DNA from: Colocasia esculenta
Lineage: Eukaryota > Streptophyta > Magnoliopsida > Alismatales > Araceae
Assembly (NCBI GenBank): GCA_014218235.1
Contig: CM024753.1
Coordinates: forward strand, 7,559,146 to 7,623,145
Length of the DNA stretch: 64,000 nt
Reading direction: 5' to 3'
Position 1 is the stretch's first letter, and each line of letters opens with the position of its first letter. The position numbers were made by a program, and so were the translations under genes. The notes below the pieces were generated by a model, which was given only the letters and a program-made list of their open reading frames with translations, ran no database searches and was not told the DNA's origin. Of the stretch, positions 46,022 through 56,340 are shown piece by piece.

Positions 46022-46187
46022 GGTCCATGGGACCCTTAGGTCTATAACTAGTGACTATCTCGAATGGACTCATCCAGTAGATTTATTGACCGAATTATTA
46101 TATGCAAACTCAACATGCGGTAAGACCTGATCCCCACCCTACTCATGATCCCCAATTAGACAATGCAACTAATCACTCAGACTCCTA

Positions 46188-46476
46188 TTAATTGTCTCTA
46201 TCTACCCATTGGTTTGGGGATGATAAGCTGTGGTGACTTGAGCTTTGTGCCCATAAGATGCCACAAGATCTTCCAAAAATAGTTGATAAATCGCACATCC
46301 CTATTGGAGACAATGGTCTTCGGTAGCCTATGCAAACACACAATGCCCTCAAGGAATAGATGAGCTGCATGCAACACATCAGAGATCTTCGAACATGGGA
46401 TAAAATGAGCCATTTTGGAAAATCTATCAACAACTAGGATGGAATCGTGCCGACAGATGGTCCGTGGGAAACCCAA
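46188..46476 (-). pseudogene. Integrase core of the intronic gypsy, catalytic Asp lost
   Basis: SILVVDRFSKMAHFIPC retains the first aspartate. The second motif reads IVSNRDVRF where the family has SDRD, so the metal-binding aspartate is asparagine. The frame ends near 46198 at the region of the glutamate. Downstream core sequence (46030-46190) is in other frames. Confidence 0.8.
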
Positions 46477-46483
46477 ACAAAAT

Positions 46484-47096
46484 CTATACTAATTTCCTGC
46501 CACAGGCCCACAGGAGGTCAGGCACGGGAAGAGGAATGTACAGGCTAGTATTTTGCTTCCTCTGCTTGGCCAAGGTGCATGTGCGGCGGTAGTGAGCCAC
46601 AATGTGAGATACATCGTACTTCATACTAGGCCAAAAGAAGTGGTGCTCGACTAATTCAATGGTCTTGTTTCGGCCAAAGTGGCCGGCAAGACCCTCAGCA
46701 TAGAGTTCCCAAATCAAGAAGTCGCGGACAGAGGTCTGCAGGACACACAACTGATCACCCAAAAGAGATAGCCCTCCTGAAAATGTAATCAGGGTAGTTT
46801 CTGAGACCGAAGAACAACGTGGATCGGACCAAAATCAAGACGTCATGATACTCCTCTCCGAGCCTCTAGAACGCAGTGACCTCGGTGCTGACAAAGGATA
46901 AGAGAAAAGTGTGATGACTTGGCGCGTCAACCATACAGTTCTCCACACCTGTCTTGTGGTTAAGGAAGAATGTGTAGGCATGAAGAAACTCAACCCATCG
47001 ACTGTGCCTAGGGTTTAACTTCTTCTGGGCATGGAGAAATCTGACCTCGTGGTCTGAATATAAAATAAATTCAGCGACAGCAAATAATGTCTCCAA
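46484..47096 (-). pseudogene. HHCC domain and RNase H end of the intronic gypsy
   Basis: The frame 46484-46762 has GLAGHFGRNKTIELVEHHFFWPSMKYDVSHIVAHYRRTCTLAK, in which one zinc cysteine (usually HCRTC) is tyrosine. The frame 46866-47096 has the RNase H end: YSDHEVRFLHAQKKLNPRHSRWVEFLHAYTF, then HKTGVENCMVDAPSH. Confidence 0.8.
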
Positions 47097-47099
47097 TGT

Positions 47100-48250
47100 C
47101 TCAAAACTTGCACCACCGCAAAAAACTCCTTATCGTAGGTAGAGTACTTCAGTTTGGTGTCGTTCAATTTCTCGCTAAAGTATGCAACAAGATAGCCTTC
47201 TTAGCTCAAAATCTTGCCTATGCCGACACCATAGGCGTCGTAGGAGATGAAACACCCTCAATAAATCGGGCAATCGAAGGACTGGTGTTTGGGTTATGCG
47301 CTCCTTGATGTCACGGAAGGCTGAGGTAGCAACCTTCGTCTAGATGAAAGCTCCCTTTCAGATGTTGTTTGTGATTGGTGCCATGATAGTACTAAACCCC
47401 CGAATAAATCAGCAGTAGAAAGTGGCCACCCATGGAAACTGCGTGCATCATGGATGGACTAGGGCTCGGGCCAATCGTGATCGCCTTGACCTCTCTGGGT
47501 CCGCAGACACCCTCACTAGAAACTATGAACCCTAAGAAGATAACTCGATCTGTCATAAAGGCATACTTCTTGAGGTTGCCGTACAAGTTCTCACGGCGTA
47601 GGACAAGACACAACCGACAAAGTGGTCCAAGTGATCATCCCTAGAATGGTTAAAGATGAGGATGTCATCAAAATATACTACCAAAAATATCCCAATGGGG
47701 CCTCAACACCTGGTTCATGACTTGAGCTGCATAAATGTGTTAGGGTGTTGGATAGCCTAAAGGGCATGACCAGACCAACTACTCGTAAAGTCCGTCCTTA
47801 GTCTTGAAGGCCGTCTTCCATTCATCCCCAAGTCGAATCCGAACCTGGTGATAACCACTCTTCAAGTCTATCTTTGAAAATACAGTGGCTCTCACCATCA
47901 TGTCCAACATGTCGTCCAAGCGAGGAATGAGAAAGACGATATTTCACCGTGATACGATGATGGCTTTGCTATCAACGCACATTCTCCAAGAGCCATCTTT
48001 CTATGGAGCTAATAGTGCAGGGACGACGCAAGGGCTCAAGCTCTTTGGGATAAATCTTCTCCTCAAGAGCTCCTCAACTTGCCTCCGCAGCTCGACAAAC
48101 TTTGCTGGACTCATATGAAAGTGGGGCAGGTTGGGCAAAGTGGATCACGGAACCAATCAATGGCGTGTTGGATGTCACGCATCGGCAGTAATCTGTCCGG
48201 GAGATCGTTAGAAAAGACATCTTGGAAATCCTCTAAGAGGGTGGCTACCT
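47100..48250 (-). pseudogene. Reverse transcriptase remnants of the intronic gypsy
   Basis: The frame 47392-47613 reads NLYGNLKKYAFMTDRVIFLGFIVSSEGV, the RT thumb. Upstream palm motifs are scattered over several frames between 47640 and 48120. The linker (EVATLLEDFQDVFSNDLPDRLLPMRDIQHAIDW) is in the frame 48111-48575. Heavily frameshifted. Confidence 0.7.
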
Positions 48251-48779
48251 CCGTGGGGTGCTCACTCAAAATCTCATTGTCAGCAGGCTTCACCATCAAA
48301 ACATAGAGACACTCAAACTCCTCGATCTCCTGACCAAGATCATGGGCACTAATCAACTGCAAGGTCACGAGAGGTGGTGCACTGAGAATAGAGACAGTGG
48401 CGGTGCTCGTGCTCCCCATGGGAGTGGAGTTCGCAGAAGGTCTATCTTGTGACCGAGTGGAGCTAGAGGCAACAGAAGTGCTCCCAGGTCTCGTGCCACA
48501 GGTAGGAGGGAGACTAGTGGAAGGAGCTCGAGAAGGGACAAGGACAGTAGAAGAAAAAGGCTCCGGGGTGGACACAGGAGGGGTAGGGGCACAAGATCGA
48601 AACTGCTCTTTGAGGGGTCAAGGTTGTAGGTCGGGAAGGCTGCAAGGTGATGAGAGCATCGCCGTAGAAAACTCACATATATTGGACCGGCCCTTAGTGG
48701 ACCGCATCCCATCATATATCCACGGTCTCCCCAAAATGATGCTCCTGACCTCCATAGATAAGACAACGCACCAAACCTT

Positions 48780-49011
48780 CTCAGAGTATGGGGAAAACAG
48801 ATTGGGACGTGACACATCGTCCGGATCGTAATGGAAGTGGAATCCACTCAAGAGACACGATAAGGGCGGGGTGGTCGACCACAGCCGGTCCAAGATTTGA
48901 AACAATCTGGGAAGAAATGGCATTAATGCAACTTCCACTATGAACGATCACCTTGAACACTTTTCCATTCAGACGGATATAGGTGTGAAAAATGGGGAGG
49001 TGCAGCGCCAA
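48780..49011 (-). pseudogene. Aspartic protease remnant of the intronic gypsy
   Basis: HLPIFHTYIRLNGKVFKVIVHSGSCINAISSQIVSNLG matches a gypsy protease, but the catalytic D-S/T-G triad reads H-S-G, so the active aspartate is lost. The segment between it and the RT linker (48365-48780) is proline/serine-rich in several frames. Confidence 0.7.
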
Positions 49012-49020
49012 TCACCACAC

Positions 49021-50650
49021 TCGGAGCCAATCATTACACAGCAAATTATTCATTAGGCCTATCTTTTCTATTATTAAAAGATTAGGATCAGAGCATTTTT
49101 GACCTGCATCAGTTGGTGATCTACTCTGGAGGTTCTGAAAGTCTTGTACACTTGCTTCGGTGTTGCTTATTGGTAGTGTTGAAGGTGCATGTTTTTCTGT
49201 TTTGAGAGGAGCACCGATGTTGTGTGGGTGATGAAGGGGTGATCTATTTATTTTGATTGCTTTGCATCACAGTTACTTTGAGCCTCTGGCCACTTGGTCT
49301 TGGATTATTGTGAGGCTTGGTAGCTTAGGAGAATAGATATTTCTCTTTCTTATTCCATTTCTTTCTCAGTTTGTGGCGCTGCCACCTGATGGAAGTTCTC
49401 ATTCTTGTAAACAATGCAACACTGTTACACCATTAAAAAGAAAACATTGGAAGCTGTTTTTCCATAGTAATTTTTTGATGAGCATTCTTGTCCTCTTCCC
49501 CAACTCATTCGGAGCAATGAAGTCCCTGAATGTTAGGAGACAACTTGCTACAACCTAGCCCCTAGGGGTTGCAATCTTGGGCATTGGAGATCCCAACAAC
49601 ATGGCACCACCTTTGTTTCCTAGGATTTCATTCCCAGGCACAAGAGGGCCCTTGTCATCCTTTGCTTATACATGTACCTAAACGTCTAGAATGAGTCATG
49701 GCCTTGAAGGATCTTCCATAGATTTTGGAGCTGAAAAATGGTTTTCATTTTATCATGAAAGAAAGTAAAGTAAAGCAATTTCACCAGCAGGGAGAAGAAT
49801 TCCCCGCTCAAAACTTCAGGCTGATGTTCCCAAAAGGGAATTTCAGAAACAGGATCATCTACCTCTACAGAGGGAGTAGAAAAGAAACAATGATGCTGTC
49901 ATGAAATAGACTTTCTTTAGTCTTTGATCCTTCCAATTGCGGGTTCATCTGGGATTAATGAACCCACAGACTTTTACAGTGCTTCCACAAACAGATTTCA
50001 CTTCTCATGATAACAACACGACTCCAATATTGTCTGAATTTGCTCCAAATTTATTCTTGACAGATTGACCATGACATTGCTGGAAGTGGACCAGACTGGG
50101 ACAAGCTGCATTCCACCTCTGCATAAGGTTATGGGTAGCTAGAATGTTTGGCCAACTAATGTGCAATTGTCTGTAAAGAATCACCTACCGAACGATAAAT
50201 TCCAAGGCCAGCAAACAAATGACCAGGTTTCTCCCCTGAATACTGTAGAAAATTCAGACTTCCTCGATCATGAAAATTGTCCATATGGGGATTCTTCTTC
50301 TGGCTATTTTCTGCAGAGAGATCTGAATCTTGGAGGGGTAAAGCTTTAGCCAGACCATTTTCGACCACCAACTCTTCCTCCACCATCACTAAAGACCCTT
50401 ACGAACAAGATGAGGGTGTCGGTTTCGGGATCGCCTAAGTCTGAAACTGAAACGGTTTCGGTTTCGTTTTGCCCGGTTTCGGCCAGTCTTGGATGGCCTT
50501 TAGGGAAGAGTAAACTGCCGGTGTCGGGCCGAAACAATTAAAATATTATTTTTTAGTATTGGAGTTGCTACAGTGTTTTTGGTGGTTTTGGATCGGTCAT
50601 GGGTGGCCGAACACATCAGTTTCGGCCGATACATCTATGCTTATGAAGGA
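49021..50650. other. Intron sequence between gypsy and hAT elements
   Basis: No gene is recognised. 50420-50640 is rich in CGGTTTCGG/TTTCGGCC words, like subterminal regions of old DNA transposons, but has no definable TIR pair. The TSD of the hAT element (CTTTATAG) begins at 50651. Confidence 0.5.
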
Positions 50651-50958
50651 CTTTATAGCATGGAAGGCAGAATCGCATGGATCGACCAGGAATCGATCGA
50701 TCCTGGATCGATCGATCGCCCCAGGGATCCGATTCCGGCGGAAGTCTCCCCAAATCCCTCTTTTGAGGGTGGATCGACCCAACTCGCCTGGATCCGAGTT
50801 GGATCGCTCGAGTCGCCCATGGATCGATCGATCCATGCGCGATTCTGTCGATTCGGCGGGTTTAACTTCAAATTTGGACTTTGCCCGCCGGATCGACCCC
50901 TAATCGGGCTTAATCGGTCGATTTTGTTCGATCCGACCCGATAAGGGTCGATCCGGCG

Positions 50959-51300
50959 CGATTCGTGGGGATCCCAGGCGGATCCCCCTTAAAACCTGCG
51001 ATCCCACCCGAGGCCCCCTTGTTTTGCCTGTTTTCTCATCCAGAGAAGCACGCAAGGGTGCTCCCCCTTCCCCCCAGCTCCGCCGCACCCACTGCCAGCG
51101 CCACCAGCTTGCTCCGCCCCCGCCGCCGGCCTCCTCCACCGCCGCCGCCTCTTCCCTCGCCGGCCTCCTCCTCCTCCTCTTCTTCTCTTCTTCTTCTACT
51201 TCTTCTTCCTCTTGTTCTTCTTCTTCTTTCTTCTTCCCCTTTGGCCCTTTTTTCTTTGAAGTTTGAAAGAGGTTAGAGAGGAGCACATCCAAGGCAAAGC
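50959..51300 (+). other. hAT 5' leader, GC-rich then pyrimidine-rich
   Basis: C-rich and CTTCTT-rich leader with proline/serine/leucine frames on both strands (50965-51276 plus, 50900-51292 minus). These frames are composition artefacts. It probably serves as transposase promoter and 5' UTR, continued by AT-rich sequence to 51830. Confidence 0.5.
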
Positions 51301-51472
51301 CAAGGGAGATCTTCTTGAGTAGATCTCAAGAGATCTTACTTAAGCAAGGGAGAAGTTTTTCTTCTTAAGGTAATTTTTTTTAATTTCGTAATTTAGTTAA
51401 AATTTTGAAAAAACATGCATACATGTTTGATCTTGTTATATCTTCTTTTTCTTCCCTTAGAGTTTGTCAATT

Positions 51473-51729
51473 AGAGAAAATCCCCAATTTCACCCTAATA
51501 AGGGTTTGAAAATTGGGGCTTTTGTTCTATTAGCACAATTGGACATCAATTAAGTGTTCCAATCACTTAATTGACTTAATTATATCTTTGTATGATAATG
51601 TAAGTGATTAATTTCGAGAATTTAGATAAAATCCCTAATTTCATCCTAATTAGGGTTTGAAAATTGGGGCTTTTGTTCTATTAGCACAATTGGACATCAA
51701 TTAAGTGTTCCAATCACTTAATTGACTTA
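51473..51729 (+). repeat. Internal direct duplication in the hAT leader, ~107 bp
   Basis: The block with AGGGTTTGAAAATTGGGGCT and CAATTAAGTGTTCCAATCAC occurs at 51473-51579 and again at 51622-51729, with few differences. Confidence 0.92.
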
Positions 51730-51830
51730 CACATTAATGTAGTTATAAATTCGTTATTATTAGACGTAATTATGTTTATAATTTTATACTTACACATGAA
51801 TGTGTTTGTATTGTTATAGGATTAACAATT

Positions 51831-52200
51831 ATGGCTGATCAGGGCCACGAGGAAGAGCAGTCACCAAGCCCACAAGTAAACATTGGATGGAAACATGGTG
51901 TTCTTATTGATGCTGCCTCTAAGAGAGTGCGGTGTAACCACTGTGGGAAGGAAATGAATGGAGGCGTATACCGCCTAAAACAACATATTGCAGGTATTGG
52001 AACAAATGTAGTAAAATGCAAGCAATCCCACGAGAGTTGGTGAATGAGATGAAAGAGTACATGGCTGGAAGACACACAAAGAGACATACGTATTCAACAA
52101 CAAGCAGAATTGCATGAAGAGTTTTCTGGGAAGGGAAAAAGTAAGGGTGTAATGAAAGGAAGACAAGTTGCTGTTGATGTTGATGAGTCAGACGATATAG
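51831..52200 (+). pseudogene. hAT transposase N terminus with BED zinc finger
   Basis: Starts MADQGHEEEQ at 51831. The BED-type finger is WKHGVLIDAASKRVRCNHCGKEMNGGVYRLKQHIAGI, with C-x2-C and H ligands visible (NHCGK, KQHI). A frameshift at about 52022 then throws the sequence into another frame (IPRELVNEMKEYMAGR), followed by a stop. The BED finger binds DNA at the transposon ends. Confidence 0.85.
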
Positions 52201-52369
52201 ATATGAGGATCTCTCACTAATGAGAGAGAATGGCGAGAAGGATTGCGGCAGAGTCGGCGTGCTGCCATGTTGGAAAGTGAGATGCGGAGGTACCATAGTA
52301 CAAGAGAAGGATCATTATCAGGGGCTAGTGTAACAAGGCCACCGCACCACCCGTAGTCAAGAGGTGGTT

Positions 52370-53365
52370 CAACGAGAGGAACGAGACCAACTGGTGTCAT
52401 TGACACATTTATGCATAGAAAACCTTCATCAAAACAACCTAGCATAAAACATGCATTGAAAGGGGTAAAAGCCACAGCTGCTTCCGCCAAACATGCAATA
52501 AAAATATTGTAAAATGGTTTTTGCATGCAGGGGTCCCAGCCCATACTGCATCTAGTTCATACTTCCAGACAATGATAGATTCCATTGGTGAGGCAGGCCC
52601 AGGTTTGAAAGCTCCAACACCAAAGGAGATTTATGGCAAACTTTTTGAAGAGGAATTGGCTGAGATAAAGGAGTGGGTAGCATCCTTCAAAGGTATATGG
52701 ATGGCAAGGGGTTGTACTCTTATGTGTGATGGATGGACAGGAACAACAAGAAGTCTATGATTAACTTTCTTGTATATTGCAGTGAGGGTACAATCTTCAT
52801 GAAATCTGTAGATGCAAGTGGATAAATAAAGAATGCAGATTACTTGTTTATGCTCATGGATGAGATGGTTGAAGAATTGGCGAGGAAAATGTAGTCCAAG
52901 TTGTCACTGATAATGAAGCTAGTTACAAGACAGCTGGAAGAAAGTTGATGGCAAAACGACATCATCTCTATTGGGTCCCTTGTGCCGCACACTCCTTAGA
53001 CTTGATGATGGAGGACATTGGCAAAGATAAACATGTGCATGACTTGGTGTCCAAGGCCAAATAATTACTATTTTATTTATGGACACAACCAATCCTACAT
53101 ATGATGAGAGAGTGCACAGATGGACATGACATAATTTGTCCTGGCCCAACTAGATTTGCCTCCCAATTTATTGCATTGGAGAGTTTGCATAAGTTTAGAC
53201 ATGAGTTGGGCACTCTTATACACAGTTCCGAGTACTTGGCACATGTGGCTACATTGAGAGAGGAATCCAGAGATGTCGTACATGAGATTTCTTGCTTGGT
53301 CAGTGACCATCATTTTTGGGATAGAATCTTATATTATTTGAAGCTAATAGAACCTCTTGTATAAG
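52370..53365 (+). pseudogene. hAT transposase middle (DUF659 and RNase H-like part)
   Basis: Segments in successive frames: GVIDTFMHRKPSSKQPSIKHAL, then GVPAHTASSSYFQTMIDSIGEAGPGLKAPTPKEIYGKLFEEELAEIKEWV, then WMARGCTLMCDGWT (the DUF659 / RNase H-like start with the catalytic-type Asp in CDGWT). These are followed by DNEASYKTAGRKLM and CAAHSLDLMMEDIGK (about 52910-53020), and HDIICPGPTRFASQFIALESL (53101-53364). Several internal stops and frameshifts. No intact transposase can be made. Confidence 0.85.
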
Positions 53366-54386
53366 TCTTGAGGATGGTTGATGGAGAGGACAAGAATGAC
53401 ATGGGTTACTTATATGTGGCTATGGATAAAGCCAAGGAAAGGTTGAGAGAGAAGCATCCCATGACATTTCAAAAATGGAGAATTATTGATGCAAGATGGG
53501 AGTCCACCCTCTACCATGATTTACATGCAACAGGTAAACGTATTATTGTGCATATTAATTTCCAACTTATTGGACTTGTTTTGTACATATAGGTATTTCT
53601 TTAACCCCATGCATCAATATAGTGATTCCCCTCACAACGATGGTGAGGTGCTCCAGGGGACAATCAATGTCATCTCAAGATTATCTAGGAGCACTGACGA
53701 AAGAATAGATGCTGTGATGGAGGTACAACCAACTTAAATGGACAGATTTTATACTTTATAATTACACTTTACAAATTATTTTACAAATTACACTTACCAA
53801 CTGTTGTATACTTTAGATGGACAGATTTAAACTAAAGTTGGACATTTACAGAGATTATGATCTTAGAGAAGCAATGAACATAATGAGTCCTGGTGAGAAC
53901 CTTGAGGCTTAAGCTCATTTTTACTTCATGACAAAGTGACAATTCACAACCATTATGTGCTAATTCATTGTATTTTTTTTATGTAGGTGAGTGTGGGTTA
54001 TGTTAGACTACAAGACTGGTCAAAGAAATCCACTTGCAAGAATTGTTATTAGAGTACTCAGTCAGACCACTTCATCTAGCCAGTGTGAGAGAAATTGGAG
54101 CACTTTCTCACTTATTCACACAAAAGTGAGGAACAGGTTGAGTGCAACTAGGCTAGAGGAGCTGGTCTATTGCCACTACAATATGCGGTTGAAAGTCAAA
54201 TGCATTAGAGAAAGACAAAAGAGGAGCGAGGCAAGGCTAATGACTTTTGCAGGTAGTCATTGGGAGCAACGTTTTGCAGAGAGGGAAGCATTATCACCTC
54301 CCATTGATGTTGATGAGTTGCTTGATGAGGAACACCCACTAAATGCATGGGTGGAAACAACAAGAAAGAGATGTTCTAGAATTTGA
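53366..54386 (+). pseudogene. hAT transposase C terminus (hATC dimerisation domain)
   Basis: Includes AKERLREKHPMTFQKWRIIDARWESTLYHDLHATG (53368-53592). After an intron-like AT-rich interval the hATC domain follows: NPLARIVIRVLSQTTSSSQCERNWSTFSLIHTKVRNRLSATRLEELVYCHYNMRLK (53991-54386). The CERNWS...IHTK.RNRL signature is diagnostic of hAT transposases. Confidence 0.9.
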
Positions 54387-54499
54387 CCCTCGCGATTGCT
54401 CATGGGCGGAAGGAGAATTGGATGGAGTAGAGGCTCGAGATCCAGAACTTAGGGTAGTGAGGACCCACCTCTATTCCCTCAGCACGACACTCAGCTATT

Positions 54500-55250
54500 T
54501 TGCCAGAGACATCTAGAGTGCCTCTCTTCAGCCTGCATTAAGAAGAGCTGCAACACAAAAAGAGAGGAGTTCAAAAGCCATAGAGCTAGACAAAAGAACA
54601 TATACCAGGCAAAAAAAGAGGAAAGTGCAGCAACCAATTCGTAGTGATGACACAACACAAGATCCAAATGATGATGTTGATGTTGATGATGATGATGATG
54701 ATGATGATTATGATGGGGCTGCCACTGGGCCACAAGAGCTTGCCAGGGAGATGCAGGATATACTGGGGCCACAGGTCTAGGGCTTACTGAAAGTTATGTA
54801 CCAGAAACAAACATCAGGGAGGCGGAGGAGAAGGACAAGGGCATGGACAAGGGGGATATGAAGGACAACAACATCATGCAGCCTATGAGTGGCCACCTTG
54901 GGAGCCAAACTATAGTTCAGGGTCTACTCATATATCTGCATTTCAGCCTCCCATTTTACCGTACTCAGATATTAGTAGCTCACCTCTTGGAGTACAAGGA
55001 GGATGGGGACCTTGGCCTTCACAAGAACAAGAGCATAGTGAAGCAACAAGTACATACAAATCGCTTGGCATATGGTGTTCAGCTCCATCACAATCTGGAG
55101 AAAGCTCAAGTCAACAATTTACACCAAGAGGGATTCAAATGGGTATGCATGATTTAGCAAATTCCCTCTTTGGTTATAGCTATCAAAACCCAAATGATGG
55201 TGACTCATCTATGTCTGGAAGTGGATGGAAAGATTATTAGTCTTCTATCA
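54500..55250 (+). pseudogene. hAT transposase tail remnants
   Basis: After the hATC domain, acidic and glycine/tyrosine-rich coding remnants continue (a GAT repeat encoding aspartates at about 54673-54708, then frames such as 54843-55157), ending before the 3' subterminal region at about 55440. Frames are broken and the segment has no known domain. Confidence 0.5.
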
Positions 55251-55960
55251 ATGTAAGTTATATTTAACATTTTTTGTTTTTCTTGTGTTATTCTAGTAGT
55301 ATTGATTCACAATGTCTTAAATTTCATGTTTCATGTACTATGAATGCATGTATAATTGATTTTTGATGCAAATATTAGTTCTTTCAATTTATCATATTTT
55401 TCTCATTTTTCTGTTTTTTCCTGATTTTTTCTGCATTTTTTCCAAAAAAACCATTTTATAGATTGGCCGATCCAGGATCGGCCAGACTTCCCTTGGATCC
55501 GTCGGATCCTGCGATCCGATCCAGGATCGGATCGAGCCTGGTCGATCCCGATCCCGATTCCGATCCTGCCTTCCATGCTTTATAGAGACCCATTCTTTTC
55601 TCATCTCCAACACCTGTTATTGTCTCTATGATTCAGTAGGCTGACTTGGTCTAAATTTTGTATTAGCATCAGATATTCTTTAAATTTCTTCTGATAATCT
55701 GGTCATTGCCTTCTCCATTTTTTTGGATAAATTCAATTGATTTCTGCCTGTCCACTGCTAGACTATAGATGCTTTTGTAAGTGCTGGAAGGAGGTACATG
55801 AGACCACCTGTTGTCATCCCAGAATTGCCCTCTCCAATTGGAAGATCATATTCTTTCCTCAAGCACATAATGCGGGGACAAAGATTGCTTGTTGCTCCTA
55901 GGAAAACGTACTCTTTCAATGGGGACTCCCCTTCTCATTGGGATGTCCTGTCCAAAGTCC

Positions 55961-56340
55961 CTATGCTCTGGATCAAGATGGAGCTAAGGTCTCAGAATCC
56001 GATGCACGCTCCCTATTTCCCAGTTGAGTAGTATGGTTAACATTTAACGAGCTTAGATTCATTATGTCCAAAATTGGCTCTGGAGACCTCAATTTGTGAC
56101 CTCTGTGCATTGGTTTGCCTTCTCCATTGATATCCAGAAGATCTCTCCCCTATGCTCTGGATCAAGATGGAGCTAAGGTCTGGGAATCCGATGCGCATTC
56201 CCTATTTCCCAGTTGAGTATAGTATGGATAACATTTAACGAGCTTAGATTCATTTTGTCCAAAATTGGCTCTGGAGACCCCAAATTGTGACCTCTGTGCA
56301 TTGGTTTGTCTTCTCCATTGATATCCAGAAGATCTCTCCT
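55961..56340. repeat. 189-bp tandem direct duplication in the intron
   Basis: The block starting CTATGCTCTGGATCAAGATG at 55961 repeats at 56150 with about 5-6% differences by eye and small indels, two copies. Confidence 0.92.

Larger units (their letters stand above)
44790..49020 (-). mobile_element. Decayed Ty3/gypsy chromovirus in the ATG13 intron
   Basis: On the minus strand, from right to left: protease (49011), RT, RNase H, HHCC, integrase core, GPY, chromodomain (45507), then a purine-rich TCAGGGAGGATTGG at about 45360 that could be the polypurine tract. The region below it (about 44790-45362) would be the 3' LTR. Gag and the 5' LTR are missing. Many frameshifts, stops and lost catalytic residues show it is much older than the gypsy at 22-36 kb. 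The outer edge at about 44790 is uncertain. It lies antisense to ATG13. Confidence 0.75.
50659..55577 (+). mobile_element. Complete hAT transposon, 4,919 bp, TSD CTTTATAG
   Basis: Outer ends CATGGAAGGCAG (50659) and CTGCCTTCCATG (ending 55577) form 12-bp perfect TIRs, extended imperfectly inward (AATCG / GATCG). CTTTATAG at 50651-50658 and 55578-55585 is a perfect 8-bp TSD. Subterminal regions (about 50690-50990 and 55460-55570) are dense in GATCGATC / GGATCG words, probably transposase-binding sites. The interior encodes a broken hAT transposase: BED zinc finger, DUF659 part, hATC dimerisation region. Insertion is in sense orientation in ATG13 intron 2. Confidence 0.93.

Noticed and set aside
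50965..51276. Proline/serine/leucine-rich frame as an extra hAT gene
   Set aside because: Low-complexity leader; equally long frames exist on the other strand and no hAT accessory protein resembles it.
55798..56031. A possible extra ATG13 exon or other gene (77-residue frame)
   Set aside because: No similarity to ATG13, and it overlaps the 189-bp duplication. Exons 2 and 3 join perfectly without it.
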